A DNA stretch of 24,706 nucleotides from IMG/VR virus record IMGVR_UViG_3300046787_000108, positions 1 to 24,706 of that record; one strand, 5' to 3'. The stretch comes from a virus. The notes under the pieces are model-generated. The model searched no databases and was not told the origin of the DNA. It saw nothing but the letters and a program-made list of their open reading frames with translations. How positions within the stretch are numbered: position 1 is the first letter of the stretch; each line of letters opens with the position of its first letter. Shown here piece after piece: positions 8,582 through 16,858 of the stretch. The position numbers were made by a program, and so were the translations under genes.

Positions 8582-11434
8582 TTATTTATTTTTTAACAAA
8601 ACTAATTCGTCTTGTAATTCTTTGATTTGAGCTTGTTGTTCTTGAATTGCTTTAACTAAAATTGAAGCCCAAGCTAATCCGTAACTTTCAATACTTTTCT
8701 GATCTACTATCTCTTCTCCTGCACAATTTGATATTCCTTCTGATGTTTTAACTATCTCTGGCATTATCTCTTCTACCTCTTGTGCTATAAACCCATAACT
8801 AACATCATTAGGTCTTTCTTTATATCTAAATGTTCTAGGAGTTAAATTTAGTATTTTATCAAGTGTAGATTCAGCATCTTTTATATCTGTTTTAATTCTT
8901 CTATCAGAACCAGCGTATAATGTTGCGTATGAACTACCAGCATATATAGCTCCGTTGCCCTGGAAATTAAGGTACATTGCTGTCCCTCCTCCATTGTAGG
9001 TGGTATTTATTTGGTTATTACCTTGAATAGCTGTTCTAAATCCACTACCGTGATTAAATGAAACAGTACCTGAGTTTCTTATTGATATTCTTTCAACCCA
9101 TACACTTCCCCAGTATGTATAAAAACTGTGAGCTATAATGTCTCCACCTGTCCATGAGCCAGCTCTATAGTTTATTCCACTACCTTCACTTGCCCCATCA
9201 TAGCTGTTTCCTATATAATTATAATAGTTACTATCAGCAGGTGCATATCTCCATCCTAGTTTATAACCGTCTGTTAACTTTATATCACCAGATGCAACTT
9301 CAAGTTTTGATGTAGCAGATGATCCGCTTCCTATCATTAAGTTAGTTTGTATCCTTCCTGTGCCATTAACATCAAGTTTATACCCTGCGTCTGTTGTTGT
9401 TCCTATTAGAACATTCCCACCTGAAGTGATACGCATACGTTCTGAAGTATCGGTATAAAAAGTATGAAATCCTCCCCATCCAGTAGAAGGGCCAATAGAC
9501 CTTCTATATTCCCCGTTATAAGCATTTGAAAGGTCAGAAGCGTAAACTGATGTATATGCGTTTTCAGTACCAACCCAAAAATTACTTCCGCCTGAACCTG
9601 TTATTTTAATTATTGAATCTGAGCCATTTGTTACTTCTAATTTTCTAGAAGGACTTAAAGTTCCTATTCCTACATTACCACCTGAAGTGATACGCATTCT
9701 TTCTGAACCACCCGCATAAAATACAGAATAATCTGCGCCTACACCGCTACCAAGTCTTAACTCATTTCCACTTCTTCGAAGCATTATTTCACCACTTGAA
9801 CGAATAGCAGATGAAACATTTATAGCCCCAGTAACATCTAAAACCTCTGTTGGGTTAATATTGTTTATACCTACGTAGGTTCCATTATCAAATATTTGAC
9901 TATCTCCTAAAGATGCAGTTCCAGTGAACTTAGCCACCTTATTAGCTGTGCCAACCGCTCCGCTAACTTGATTAACAAAGCTATCAATTACAATGCTTTC
10001 ACCCGCGGCACATGCAAATCCTAATACAACAGATGTTCCATTAGTTGCTGTGAATTCAGCAGGACTTAATTTTGATCCATTGTAAAATACATCAACCTGG
10101 CCAATAGCATAGTTTACGCTAAATGTAGTTTGACCACTTGTTGTGGTAAATACTGACTCGGTTCTAATCGATGTTGTATTAAACGAAGATACGAACTTAA
10201 CAATACTTATCTGCGCATTTAATGTAGCTGGCGTAACTAATACAATAGTTGAACCGTTAGTTGCTACAAATTCATCAGGGTATAATTTAGAACCATTGTA
10301 ATAAACTTCTACCTGTCCAACCTCGTAAGGTGTAGTAAATGTCGTTTGCCCTGAAGTTGCAACAAAGTTTGCTTCTACTCTAGAGTTCATTGCAGTAGAT
10401 ACAGATCCGTCAGCTTTTAAGTATTGAGTAGAATTACCTCCTGCTTTTATGAATGAGTTTGCTGTTATAGAATAAGAACCTAAGTTAACATTTGAAGTTG
10501 CTCCTGTGTAAGGAACATAACCAGCAATATCACTTGTTAAAGCAATAGTACCGCTCGCATCTGGTAATTCATAAAACCTAAACGCAGTTAAGTTGGTCAT
10601 ACTAATTGTAGACGCAGCTGAAGTGGTGCCAATATATATACCATCTGGCTGACCGCCTATATTAGTATAATCAGTTTGATTTGAAAAAGAAGTATATTGT
10701 TTTAAATAAGTAGCATTATCCGAATAAATTGTACCCGCAAAGGTTTTTTCTCCGTTAATAGTTTGATTACCTGTTAATTTTACAACATTGGCATCATCCG
10801 CGGGAGTGTAACCTAACCATCCAGCAATAGTTTTATTTACCCACAATGTGCCATCGTAACCAAGAACATCGCCGCTTATAGGAATATTAGTTTTTAGATC
10901 TACATCGTGTATCTCATTTAATTCAAACCCGTTTTGTACATTTATAAAAATCTCTCCATTATTAGAATTTACTCTAGTAACAATACCAATAAAAACTAAA
11001 TGTAAAGGAGCGTAGGGTTTATTAGCTAATCCATAAATAAGGTTACCATTAGCGCCCAACCAAACCGGATCCCCAGCAGCCGCTCCAATTGTATTAAGGC
11101 CGGCTAACCTACCTATCTGCACTACGTTAGCCATGCCATTGATAGCCACAGTTGCATCAAGTAATCCTAATGTTTTTGATGATGTTGCCTCTGATGTATT
11201 TGAAGCAAGCCCAACAATTATATTTGTTCCATCGGCACTTGTTACGTAAACAGCCTGCCCCTTATTTATAGCGACACCAGCTTTAACCAGATTTTGAACA
11301 TCTGTAGCGGTTGTGTTTACATTAGTCCAGGCAACGCCGCTAACGCTCGAAGACAGTACTTGCCCTGATGTCCCGTTTGAGCCTGAAGAATCCTTCAGAC
11401 CCGCTTGGACTTCTATATCGCTTTTAAATTTCAT
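8582..11434 (-). CDS. Large tail fibre protein with S74 chaperone domain
   Basis: A 950-residue protein, the longest in the window. Residues 1-350 are Gly/Ser/Thr/Asn-rich fibre sequence. Residues about 350-490 contain two tandem copies of a module around TSGQTTF..., VGQVEVYYNGSKL and FVATNG. Residues 560-740 hold repeats SERMRITSGGNVGIG and YKLDVNGTGRI. The C-terminal 108 residues form a second S74 domain beginning SDRRIK (Ser843, Lys848), with YGFIAQEVEEIMPEI and a terminal coiled coil. A trimeric receptor-binding or side fibre that self-cleaves during maturation is expected. The repeats are shared with the neighbouring S74 gene at DNA level. Confidence 0.85.
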   Translation of the reverse strand: MKFKSDIEVQAGLKDSSGSNGTSGQVLSSSVSGVAWTNVNTTATDVQNLVKAGVAINKGQAVYVTSADGTNIIVGLASNTSEATSSKTLGLLDATVAINGMANVVQIGRLAGLNTIGAAAGDPVWLGANGNLIYGLANKPYAPLHLVFIGIVTRVNSNNGEIFINVQNGFELNEIHDVDLKTNIPISGDVLGYDGTLWVNKTIAGWLGYTPADDANVVKLTGNQTINGEKTFAGTIYSDNATYLKQYTSFSNQTDYTNIGGQPDGIYIGTTSAASTISMTNLTAFRFYELPDASGTIALTSDIAGYVPYTGATSNVNLGSYSITANSFIKAGGNSTQYLKADGSVSTAMNSRVEANFVATSGQTTFTTPYEVGQVEVYYNGSKLYPDEFVATNGSTIVLVTPATLNAQISIVKFVSSFNTTSIRTESVFTTTSGQTTFSVNYAIGQVDVFYNGSKLSPAEFTATNGTSVVLGFACAAGESIVIDSFVNQVSGAVGTANKVAKFTGTASLGDSQIFDNGTYVGINNINPTEVLDVTGAINVSSAIRSSGEIMLRRSGNELRLGSGVGADYSVFYAGGSERMRITSGGNVGIGTLSPSRKLEVTNGSDSIIKITGSGGSNFWVGTENAYTSVYASDLSNAYNGEYRRSIGPSTGWGGFHTFYTDTSERMRITSGGNVLIGTTTDAGYKLDVNGTGRIQTNLMIGSGSSATSKLEVASGDIKLTDGYKLGWRYAPADSNYYNYIGNSYDGASEGSGINYRAGSWTGGDIIAHSFYTYWGSVWVERISIRNSGTVSFNHGSGFRTAIQGNNQINTTYNGGGTAMYLNFQGNGAIYAGSSYATLYAGSDRRIKTDIKDAESTLDKILNLTPRTFRYKERPNDVSYGFIAQEVEEIMPEIVKTSEGISNCAGEEIVDQKSIESYGLAWASILVKAIQEQQAQIKELQDELVLLKNK

Positions 11435-11444
11435 ATACTATTTT

Positions 11445-12779
11445 TTATTTTTGTACCAATACTCTAATTGGATTAGTTGGAACTGAAGCAAATGTTACAA
11501 CTACTGTATTAACAGTTGGTCTAGAAATATCAGCATATACCGTATCAAATGTAACAGTGTCGTATAATTGTACTATTACGTCTTTTGTATTTAAACTATG
11601 CGTTACAGTAGCCGTTGCTGATATTGTTGTAGCATAAGATATTGTAGGTGGTGTATATGTAGACGCTATTGTTACCTCGTCTGTTGTATTATCTGTTGTA
11701 ATTACAATTGCATTACCAGCTACAAGTGTTATAGTGTCATCATTATTATCAGCAATAATTGTTGGTTGCCCCGCAACTGCAATATTTTTAAATATGTTTT
11801 GTGCTGATCCTTTATCTGTATTTGATATTAAAGCTGTTCCGTTAGAATAGGTTACATCAAGACCTGATGAAAGACTTGCAACATTAACATTGCCTAAACC
11901 TACTGTAGTAAGTGTAGCTAGGTCAATATTACTTTGAACTGTTGTCCAATCTGCTAAAGTAGTAGGTGTGTCTTTGTTAGCTATTAATGAATCTCCAATT
12001 CTAACTTGTTCAGTGAAGAATGATCCATCAGCCGTAACAGTCCACATAAATCCTTTCTTGATTGTACCTGTTGGAGGCGAATCTAAGTTCGGCGTATTTG
12101 TAGCAGCGTCATATCCTCCTTGGAATATCAAGGCCCCTACTAAAACATTATCTACATAGCCTTTACTAGCCGCATCAGTACTTGCAATTGGCACAGCTGG
12201 AATTGTAACTTGTCCAGCAAAACTAGACTGTCCGGTTCCTTGAACTGTTAATTCACCTACTAATGTTACACTATCTTGTAGACCTATAGTTACCGATCCA
12301 TTGTTCCCTGTAGACTCTGTTACTTTTACACCTGTAGATGTACCATTTAAAGTTACACTAGATACTATTTGTGTTGTTAATGTTTGCTCTGTTAAGTTTA
12401 ACACAGCAGAGTTTGACCCGCCAGCGGCAACCGGTAAAGTGTATAAAGCGCCTATTGGCGTACCCCAAGTATTATCTCCTCTTAAGAATGTAGTGCTGTC
12501 AGCAGTGCCTGTTGCGGATAGACTAGCTTCTAAGTTTATTACATTGTTTACAGACGGCGTTAAATTAGTTAAACTAATAAATGTACTATTATTAAGGTTT
12601 ACTTGCTTTAAACCGATCCACTGCGTACCGTCATGATACTTCAATGTATTTACATTGGTTGTACTATCTAGATATATTTGTCCTTTAGCAGCCGTAGGCG
12701 CAGTAGACGCAACTTGAACCTTTGCATTTAGCAGCTGGTTGTCGTTGATATTTAAATTATTTAAAAATTGTATTGCCAT
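11445..12779 (-). CDS. Tail fibre/baseplate-distal structural protein
   Basis: A 444-residue protein, Thr/Asn/Val-rich and almost entirely beta-predicted. It opens with MAIQFLNNLNINDNQLLNAK and a KGQIYLDSTTNVNTLKYHDGTQW module of the kind seen at the start of phage collar/fibre proteins. The middle contains ASTDAASKGYVDN, a typical tail-fibre linker. The C-terminus from about residue 375 is a compact beta domain (THSLNTKDVIVQLYD...RVLVQK). No S74 domain. It lies in the fibre cluster, 10 bp upstream of the large S74 fibre in transcription order. Confidence 0.7.
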   Translation of the reverse strand: MAIQFLNNLNINDNQLLNAKVQVASTAPTAAKGQIYLDSTTNVNTLKYHDGTQWIGLKQVNLNNSTFISLTNLTPSVNNVINLEASLSATGTADSTTFLRGDNTWGTPIGALYTLPVAAGGSNSAVLNLTEQTLTTQIVSSVTLNGTSTGVKVTESTGNNGSVTIGLQDSVTLVGELTVQGTGQSSFAGQVTIPAVPIASTDAASKGYVDNVLVGALIFQGGYDAATNTPNLDSPPTGTIKKGFMWTVTADGSFFTEQVRIGDSLIANKDTPTTLADWTTVQSNIDLATLTTVGLGNVNVASLSSGLDVTYSNGTALISNTDKGSAQNIFKNIAVAGQPTIIADNNDDTITLVAGNAIVITTDNTTDEVTIASTYTPPTISYATTISATATVTHSLNTKDVIVQLYDTVTFDTVYADISRPTVNTVVVTFASVPTNPIRVLVQK

Positions 12780-12781
12780 AG

Positions 12782-13495
12782 TTAGTTCATATATGCTTTC
12801 CCGGATTCATCTCCAGAAAAAGTTATTGTTAAGTTGTTCTCGTCTATATATACCACATCTGCAATACCTACTTGACCCGTAGACAAAACCATTGTAGCAG
12901 AAGGAAATTTGTTTAAGTTGTGATTAATTATCCATGGATTAGCAGGCGTGTCCTGTGTAAATACAAACGTCTTGTCTGCTACAGCATCTAAACTTACTAA
13001 AGATATCATGTAGTTCTCATCCTCTTCCATGAAGCCGTGACCTGTCTTATAGTCTACGGTTACGGTAAAGAAGTTAGGATCCTCATCGTATATTTCGATA
13101 TCTAATATCTTGTAAAATCCAAACGAATTAATATCGCTAGACTTAAATATAAGAACCTCGCACTTGTCTAAGAAATTTAAGAAGTCAGAAACTATGTTCT
13201 GCTTCATAGTGTACTTACTAAGTATGAATGTATTGATAGAAGAGAAGTTAACCTCAGGCCCTCTCTCAGGAACAAATGTTAACGTTCCATTAGGTCTCTG
13301 CTCTAGCGGATCCAACGTGTAGTACTTATACTGAAGTGGAACTCCAATATTTATTATCTGATTCTCGTTAAAGTATTCAGCAAGCTTCTTAGGCGTAAAG
13401 TTTTTTGTTCTGTTCTGCATATTAGCATCAGAACCGATCCACTTATCAAGAGCCGTGATCTTTTCATCTACAACGTATGTACTTATTTTTGTCAT
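12782..13495 (-). CDS. Tail protein sharing an N-terminal anchor with 6185-6448
   Basis: A 237-residue protein. Residues 1-40 (MTKISTYVVDEKITALDKWI, then TKNFT) match the 87-residue protein at 6185-6448. The middle carries a beta domain, and the end (INHNLNKFPSATMVLSTGQV...ITFSGDESGKAYMN) resembles the C-terminal beta domain pattern of the adjacent 444-residue fibre protein (THSLNTKDVIVQLYD). A short fibre or adaptor at the tail tip is likely. It is the first large gene of the fibre cluster after the lysis genes. Confidence 0.6.
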   Translation of the reverse strand: MTKISTYVVDEKITALDKWIGSDANMQNRTKNFTPKKLAEYFNENQIINIGVPLQYKYYTLDPLEQRPNGTLTFVPERGPEVNFSSINTFILSKYTMKQNIVSDFLNFLDKCEVLIFKSSDINSFGFYKILDIEIYDEDPNFFTVTVDYKTGHGFMEEDENYMISLVSLDAVADKTFVFTQDTPANPWIINHNLNKFPSATMVLSTGQVGIADVVYIDENNLTITFSGDESGKAYMN

Positions 13496-13496
13496 A

Positions 13497-13631
13497 TTAC
13501 TTTCCTTGACCTACGTTCTTTTTAACGTAGTTCTTGCTAGATTTTAATTTAGAAGTCTTGCTTTTACTATGAACGCCTGGACGCTTAATGCTTTTAGATT
13601 CCTTCTTGTTTGATTCAGTTTGTTTAGCCAT
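13497..13631 (-). CDS. Small lysine-rich protein (44 aa)
   Basis: ATG at 13629-13631, TAA at 13497-13499, 44 residues: starts MAKQTESNKKESKSIKRPGV, ends SSKNYVKKNVGQGK. One third Lys. The start codon overlaps the stop of the spanin-like gene as TAATG. Its strongly basic, disordered character is like the other small basic proteins at 15426-16219 and suggests a DNA-associated or capsid-internal protein. Function not known. Confidence 0.65.
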   Translation of the reverse strand: MAKQTESNKKESKSIKRPGVHSKSKTSKLKSSKNYVKKNVGQGK

Positions 13632-14095
13632 TATAAGAATATTTTTTTCTTTACTTGTCTATAAATGTACATTCCGATAGGAATAAGAAGTAGCCATAAA
13701 TAAACAAAGTTGTTTACTTTTTTGTCTACCTTCTTTACAAAAGTTTTCTCGACACCTTCTCTTTTTACATTTAATTTTTTTACAGAAGATACTTTTATAT
13801 TCTCTTTTGTTTTATCTACGGTAGCCTTGCTTACTTTTTTGCTTTTTATAACTACGTTTTTAAAAATCTTACCGTCAATTTCCATTGGCTTTGACGTATC
13901 CTTTGCTGTGTACTCTACCTCGTCTGTAGACTCTAGTATCGTTACATTATTGTCCTTAACATAGGTTCCGTCTATCTTAACTTCAGACACACTATCAACC
14001 TTAGTTTCTATTACTACCTTAGACACGTCTACCTTTCTAGATGCGCAGGAGTGTAGTAGTACTATACTAATAAATAGTATAAGTAGTCTTGCCAT
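13631..14095 (-). CDS. Candidate unimolecular spanin
   Basis: I choose the internal ATG at 14093-14095 rather than the first ATG of the frame (14185), because it places a signal peptide at the very N-terminus. The 154-residue protein begins MARLLILFISIVLLHSCASR, a lipoprotein signal ending in a lipobox-like LHSC (Cys17). It has a long Lys/Val/Asp-rich periplasmic stretch and ends in a membrane helix (FVYLWLLLIPIGMYIY) plus a basic cytoplasmic tail (RQVKKKIFL). Outer-membrane lipid anchor at one end and inner-membrane helix at the other is the topology of u-spanins such as T1 gp11, which fuse the two membranes in the last step of lysis. It overlaps the endopeptidase gene by 29 bp. The -2 His is atypical for an E. 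coli lipobox. Confidence 0.65.
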   Translation of the reverse strand: MARLLILFISIVLLHSCASRKVDVSKVVIETKVDSVSEVKIDGTYVKDNNVTILESTDEVEYTAKDTSKPMEIDGKIFKNVVIKSKKVSKATVDKTKENIKVSSVKKLNVKREGVEKTFVKKVDKKVNNFVYLWLLLIPIGMYIYRQVKKKIFL

Positions 14096-14525
14096 TTTTC
14101 TTTGTTGCTTTAAGAACTTGTTTTCTTTGCTTTCCATTAGACTTAAAAGATACGTGTACCCAGTCAGGGTTTTTATCTGTTCCAAACTCCCAAATTAACT
14201 GATCAAATGATAGATTATCCTTTATCCAATTAAAAATCTGAGCGTTTGTAATTCCTGTGTTGTCCATATCTATATCTATAGCCTGACCCAAAAGGTGCTG
14301 GCTAGATAAAGATCCTTTTATAGCCTTATTAAGCGCTAAACTTCTGTATCCGGAACTTATATGTATTGGAGTATTAAAGTGATCTCTAATAGGCTGAAAT
14401 ACATTTACAGCTAGCTTCTTCATGTTATTTAAATGCTCTGCTGTAGGTTCGTTTTTTATTCCGCTCCTTTTAGCCAAATCACTTCTAGTCATTTCAGCTA
14501 AGGATAAGTTCTTAGATAGATTCAT
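14067..14525 (-). CDS. M15-family peptidoglycan endopeptidase (endolysin)
   Basis: A 152-residue protein with the M15 (VanY/L-Ala-D-Glu peptidase type) zinc motifs: SSGYRS at 57-62, the SxHxxGxAxD motif SQHLLGQAID at 75-84 (His77 and Asp84 as zinc ligands) and DWVHVSF with His124 as third ligand, preceded by Glu113. No signal peptide, so export of the enzyme would need a holin. It is framed by a coiled-coil/TM protein upstream (4-bp overlap) and the spanin candidate downstream (29-bp overlap). The basic C-terminus may help cell-wall binding. Confidence 0.85.
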   Translation of the reverse strand: MNLSKNLSLAEMTRSDLAKRSGIKNEPTAEHLNNMKKLAVNVFQPIRDHFNTPIHISSGYRSLALNKAIKGSLSSQHLLGQAIDIDMDNTGITNAQIFNWIKDNLSFDQLIWEFGTDKNPDWVHVSFKSNGKQRKQVLKATKKNGKTTYTIY

Positions 14526-14818
14526 GGCTTTGAAAATATTTTAATCAATATTGTAGCTAGAGACCCTAGTATGATGACTATTACAACCTTGAACTGATTT
14601 ACGTATACCGAAACCTCATTTTTAAATGTTTCAAGGTCCTCTACACGGTCCTCTATTTCATTTATTTTGAATAGCATTCCGTGATTATTGTTTAGTTCGT
14701 TTCCAACAATAGCGTTTTTAATGTCTCTAATGTTTTCACCGACTATAGCGAGATCCTCAACAAGTTCTTGCTGTTTTTTTTCTAGTCTATCCAATCTTTC
14801 TATCTCTAAATTACTCAT
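14522..14818 (-). CDS. Coiled-coil/C-terminal membrane protein of the lysis cassette
   Basis: A 98-residue protein: residues 1-75 form a charged coiled coil (LEIERLDRLEKKQQELVEDL), residues about 76-95 one membrane helix (KVVIVIILGSLATILIKIF). This is the layout of XhlA-type haemolysin/holin accessory proteins. It overlaps both the holin-like gene (8 bp) and the endopeptidase gene (4 bp), supporting a role in lysis. Sequence identity to XhlA itself cannot be judged here. Confidence 0.6.
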   Translation of the reverse strand: MSNLEIERLDRLEKKQQELVEDLAIVGENIRDIKNAIVGNELNNNHGMLFKINEIEDRVEDLETFKNEVSVYVNQFKVVIVIILGSLATILIKIFSKP

Positions 14819-15002
14819 TTTTTCTTATGGATAATTTTTCGACAATATCTGTAACTCCCTGAATACTAATATACGCTGTTGCTATTATAACCCAGTCAGA
14901 AGATGTTAATGTTCCTGAGAATAGCCCAGCACAACCTATAAGGAAAACAAAAAGTTTTCTACTTATCCATCTGTTTATTATTGTATCAAGGTTCTTACGC
15001 AT
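14811..15002 (-). CDS. Putative holin (two membrane helices)
   Basis: A 63-residue protein with a basic N-terminus (MRKNLDTIINRWISRK), a hydrophobic helix at about 17-33 (LFVFLIGCAGLFSGTL), a short polar turn (TSSDW) and a second helix at about 38-55, ending in a charged tail. Size, two helices and the position at the head of a lysis cassette fit a class II holin, which permeabilises the inner membrane and lets the endolysin out. Small holins diverge fast, so the call is structural and positional. Confidence 0.6.
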   Translation of the reverse strand: MRKNLDTIINRWISRKLFVFLIGCAGLFSGTLTSSDWVIIATAYISIQGVTDIVEKLSIRKNE

Positions 15003-15003
15003 A

Positions 15004-15264
15004 CTACCAAAGAGCTACTATTCCTGTAGCGGTCGTTGTTGTTGAAAATACACGAACTACCTGGATAGGTAATACCACTCCTGCTGGAACTGCATTTAAA
15101 GTGATGTCGTCACCTCCTGCTGTAAGTACTCTGATTATTCCTCCTGATCCTGTGTATAAAACACAAGGTTCTGCCTGTGCTGCTCCATTAACTGAAGGAA
15201 TATTTTGCGTGTCTGATTTAACTACTGCTAAGCCTCTACTTTGTTGTAACTTTTGATATGCCAT
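15004..15264 (-). CDS. Small beta-rich structural protein
   Basis: An 86-residue protein, MAYQKLQQSRGLAVVKSDTQ onward, mostly Gly/Val/Thr/Ala-rich strands, with no charged core and no membrane helix. It precedes the lysis cassette and follows the small basic proteins. It may be a virion decoration or tail protein. I do not recognise a named family. Confidence 0.55.
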   Translation of the reverse strand: MAYQKLQQSRGLAVVKSDTQNIPSVNGAAQAEPCVLYTGSGGIIRVLTAGGDDITLNAVPAGVVLPIQVVRVFSTTTTATGIVALW

Positions 15265-15424
15265 CTTTATTTAATATTTTATTTATTAGTAAATCTGGGT
15301 TGTTTAGCTTTTCTTTTCTAGCTCCACATCCACAGTCTGTTCCTGTTTTTTCTGATATTGCATCTACTACCTTTTTTATTCCAGTAGCTGTCGTAATTGA
15401 CTCAATAGCGTTTCCTAGTAACAT
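15236..15424 (-). CDS. Small Cys-containing hypothetical protein
   Basis: A 62-residue protein overlapping the next gene by 29 bp. It has a helical N-terminus (MLLGNAIESITTATGIKKVV) and a distinctive TDCGCGARKEKLNNP segment in the middle with two Cys. Such a CxC site could bind metal or be structural. Function unknown. Confidence 0.55.
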   Translation of the reverse strand: MLLGNAIESITTATGIKKVVDAISEKTGTDCGCGARKEKLNNPDLLINKILNKDGISKVTTK

Positions 15425-15425
15425 A

Positions 15426-15701
15426 TTATTTAGTTTTTTTGCCTCTTGCTCTTTTATCTCCAGGCATGTCGTTAGTATCTCCTCTATTCTCTGACGCCTT
15501 CTTCATTACATATCCACGCTTAGTATGTGCTAGATCCATTCCGTTCTTGTCACCGTACGTTCCTCTTTTACGATTCTCACGGTTAAGTTCTACTCTCTTA
15601 GCTACTTGAGTATCAGATTTATTATATTCCTTCTGATATTCGTTACGTTTTTTACGAGCCTCTGGATTCTCTTTGTAATATTTAGCGGTTTTTCCTAGCA
15701 T
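15426..15701 (-). CDS. Basic, highly charged virion-module protein
   Basis: A 91-residue protein, extremely rich in Lys/Arg/Asn/Glu: starts MLGKTAKYYKENPEARKKRN, ends DKRARGKKTK. No hydrophobic core is obvious. It belongs to a run of four small basic genes (15426-16219) transcribed ahead of the lysis cassette. DNA binding or capsid-internal packing is plausible; no known domain is recognised. Confidence 0.6.
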   Translation of the reverse strand: MLGKTAKYYKENPEARKKRNEYQKEYNKSDTQVAKRVELNRENRKRGTYGDKNGMDLAHTKRGYVMKKASENRGDTNDMPGDKRARGKKTK

Positions 15702-15831
15702 TATTTTTTATTTTCTTCTCTTGCTTAAGCATTTCTTTTGTTGGAGCCTTTCCACTTCCAGCATTAGCTCTAATGTTGTCCCATAGACCTCTCTTAGATA
15801 CCGATCCGTCTTTTCTTTTCATCATTTTCAT
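15682..15831 (-). CDS. Small basic protein (49 aa)
   Basis: I start it at the ATG at 15829-15831 (MKMMKRKDGSVSKRGLWDNI) because the longer frame from 15867 would run back into the upstream gene, whose stop is at 15833. The protein ends in a Lys/Asn-rich tail (KQEKKIKNNARKNR). It overlaps the 15426-15701 gene by 20 bp. Function unknown; grouped with the neighbouring basic proteins. Confidence 0.6.
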   Translation of the reverse strand: MKMMKRKDGSVSKRGLWDNIRANAGSGKAPTKEMLKQEKKIKNNARKNR

Positions 15832-15832
15832 C

Positions 15833-16099
15833 CTACCACTTAATTTTATCCGACCAAAAGGCAGCACTTGATTTACCTTTAGCTATATTCTTTCCATGTC
15901 TTGCTTTGAATGACGCCCTCTTCGCTTTCATTGCATCGCTCTCTCCCGCTTTAGGCTTCCCTGCTGTCTTAGCTCCTTGCTCTCCGAATCGAATTATCTT
16001 TTCCTTTCCATTAGTACACGCCTTCACGACATGAGACTTTGTCGGGTGACTAGGTGTTCTTTTAGGAACGTTGCACTTCATTGACTTCTTATCGATCAT
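15833..16099 (-). CDS. Conserved-looking basic phage protein
   Basis: An 88-residue protein with MKCNVPKRTPSHPTKSHVVK near the start, VKACTNGKEKIIRFGEQGAK in the middle and FKARHGKNIAKGKSSAAFWS near the end. A second ATG at codon 7 is an equally possible start. The KxRxSFKARH...AxFWSxKxxW pattern looks like a folded small domain rather than a disordered tail. I recall similar sequences in other marine and Bacteroidetes phages, but this cannot be checked here. Confidence 0.6.
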   Translation of the reverse strand: MIDKKSMKCNVPKRTPSHPTKSHVVKACTNGKEKIIRFGEQGAKTAGKPKAGESDAMKAKRASFKARHGKNIAKGKSSAAFWSDKIKW

Positions 16100-16102
16100 T
16101 AC

Positions 16103-16219
16103 CTACTTCTTTACGTTACCCTTTAAGTAGCTCATTTTGTTATTAAGAGACTTTTTTGACTCGTACTGAGCTGCTTTTTTCTTTCCAGCAGCCATGCTAG
16201 GTGCACATTTTTTCTTCAT
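16103..16219 (-). CDS. Small lysine-rich protein (38 aa), first gene of the late operon
   Basis: ATG at 16217-16219 and TAG at 16103-16105 give 38 residues, MKKKCAPSMAAGKKKAAQYE then SKKSLNNKMSYLKGNVKK. It starts 14 nt after the palindromic divergent promoter element and is followed 3 bp later by the 88-residue gene. That makes it the leading gene of the long late minus-strand string. Function unknown. Confidence 0.65.
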   Translation of the reverse strand: MKKKCAPSMAAGKKKAAQYESKKSLNNKMSYLKGNVKK

Positions 16220-16233
16220 AGCTATAAATTATT

Positions 16234-16249
16234 TATCTTTGCAAAGATA
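16234..16249. promoter_or_regulatory. Palindromic divergent promoter element
   Basis: TATCTTTGCAAAGATA is a perfect 16-bp palindrome that contains an exact TAnnTTTG -7 box (TATCTTTG) on both strands, overlapping by their arms. It lies in the 45-bp gap between the divergent genes at 16219 (minus, late) and 16265 (plus). One site can therefore fire either way but hardly both at once. Neither side has a good -33 TTTG, so an activator may be needed. Confidence 0.6.
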
Positions 16250-16264
16250 TTAAATTTAATTCAA

Positions 16265-16858
16265 ATGAAATTTACTAAAATAATCAAGAAAACCTATACA
16301 AGGGTCGAGCCAAAGTCAGATTATCTCAAGTACTGGCGTATTGTTCGTATATGGGCACGTGAAAAGCATGGTCTAAGCTACTCGGACCTAGAAATGCTGC
16401 TATTTTTACATAGTGAGAGGTTGTTCAACAAGTCAAAGTTCGTTGAATTCAACAAGATGATGTCCTGGGACAACGTTAGGTTCGCTAGACTGTACCGTGA
16501 TGGATGGATTAGCAAGTGGAGGGACCGAATTGGTAACGAAGCCACACTATATGAGGTGTCGTTAAAGGGTCGAAACCTTATAAAGGCTATCTACAAGAAG
16601 CTTGAGGGTGAGCAGACCATATCTGAGTCGCCTAGTGCCAACCCGATGTTTCAAAAAAGAAACAGTGGGTACGCTATGGACCGAGATAAGACTATAATTC
16701 GTAAGATGAATCGTACAAGAAAAGAAAAAAAGAGGCTGTCTGACCTTGCTGAGCAAGAGTACCAGAAGCAGCCTCATGTTATTAAGAGAAGAAAGGAGAT
16801 AACTCCTTATCTAGAGTACAAAAAGAGTCTAAAGAACAACGACGATGTCGCGCTCTAG
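16265..16858 (+). CDS. Putative winged-helix DNA-binding regulator
   Basis: A 197-residue basic protein, the only plus-strand gene within the minus-strand half. Residues about 20-110 have a winged-helix look: LKYWRIVRIWAREKHGLSYS, a helix LEMLLFLHSE, then WDNVRFARLYRDGWISKWRD and the wing-like GNEATLYEVSLKGRNLIKAI. The C-terminal third is Lys/Arg-rich and probably unfolded or nucleic-acid binding. It is divergent from the late operon and shares its palindromic promoter, so it may control late expression, including its own. The regulator role is inference. Its 3' end overlaps the groES 3' end by 30 bp. Confidence 0.6.
   Translation: MKFTKIIKKTYTRVEPKSDYLKYWRIVRIWAREKHGLSYSDLEMLLFLHSERLFNKSKFVEFNKMMSWDNVRFARLYRDGWISKWRDRIGNEATLYEVSLKGRNLIKAIYKKLEGEQTISESPSANPMFQKRNSGYAMDRDKTIIRKMNRTRKEKKRLSDLAEQEYQKQPHVIKRRKEITPYLEYKKSLKNNDDVAL

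Noticed and set aside
12301-12636. 111-codon plus-strand frame opposite the 444-residue fibre gene
   Set aside because: Shadow of the Thr/Val-rich fibre coding sequence; no promoter or neighbour support.
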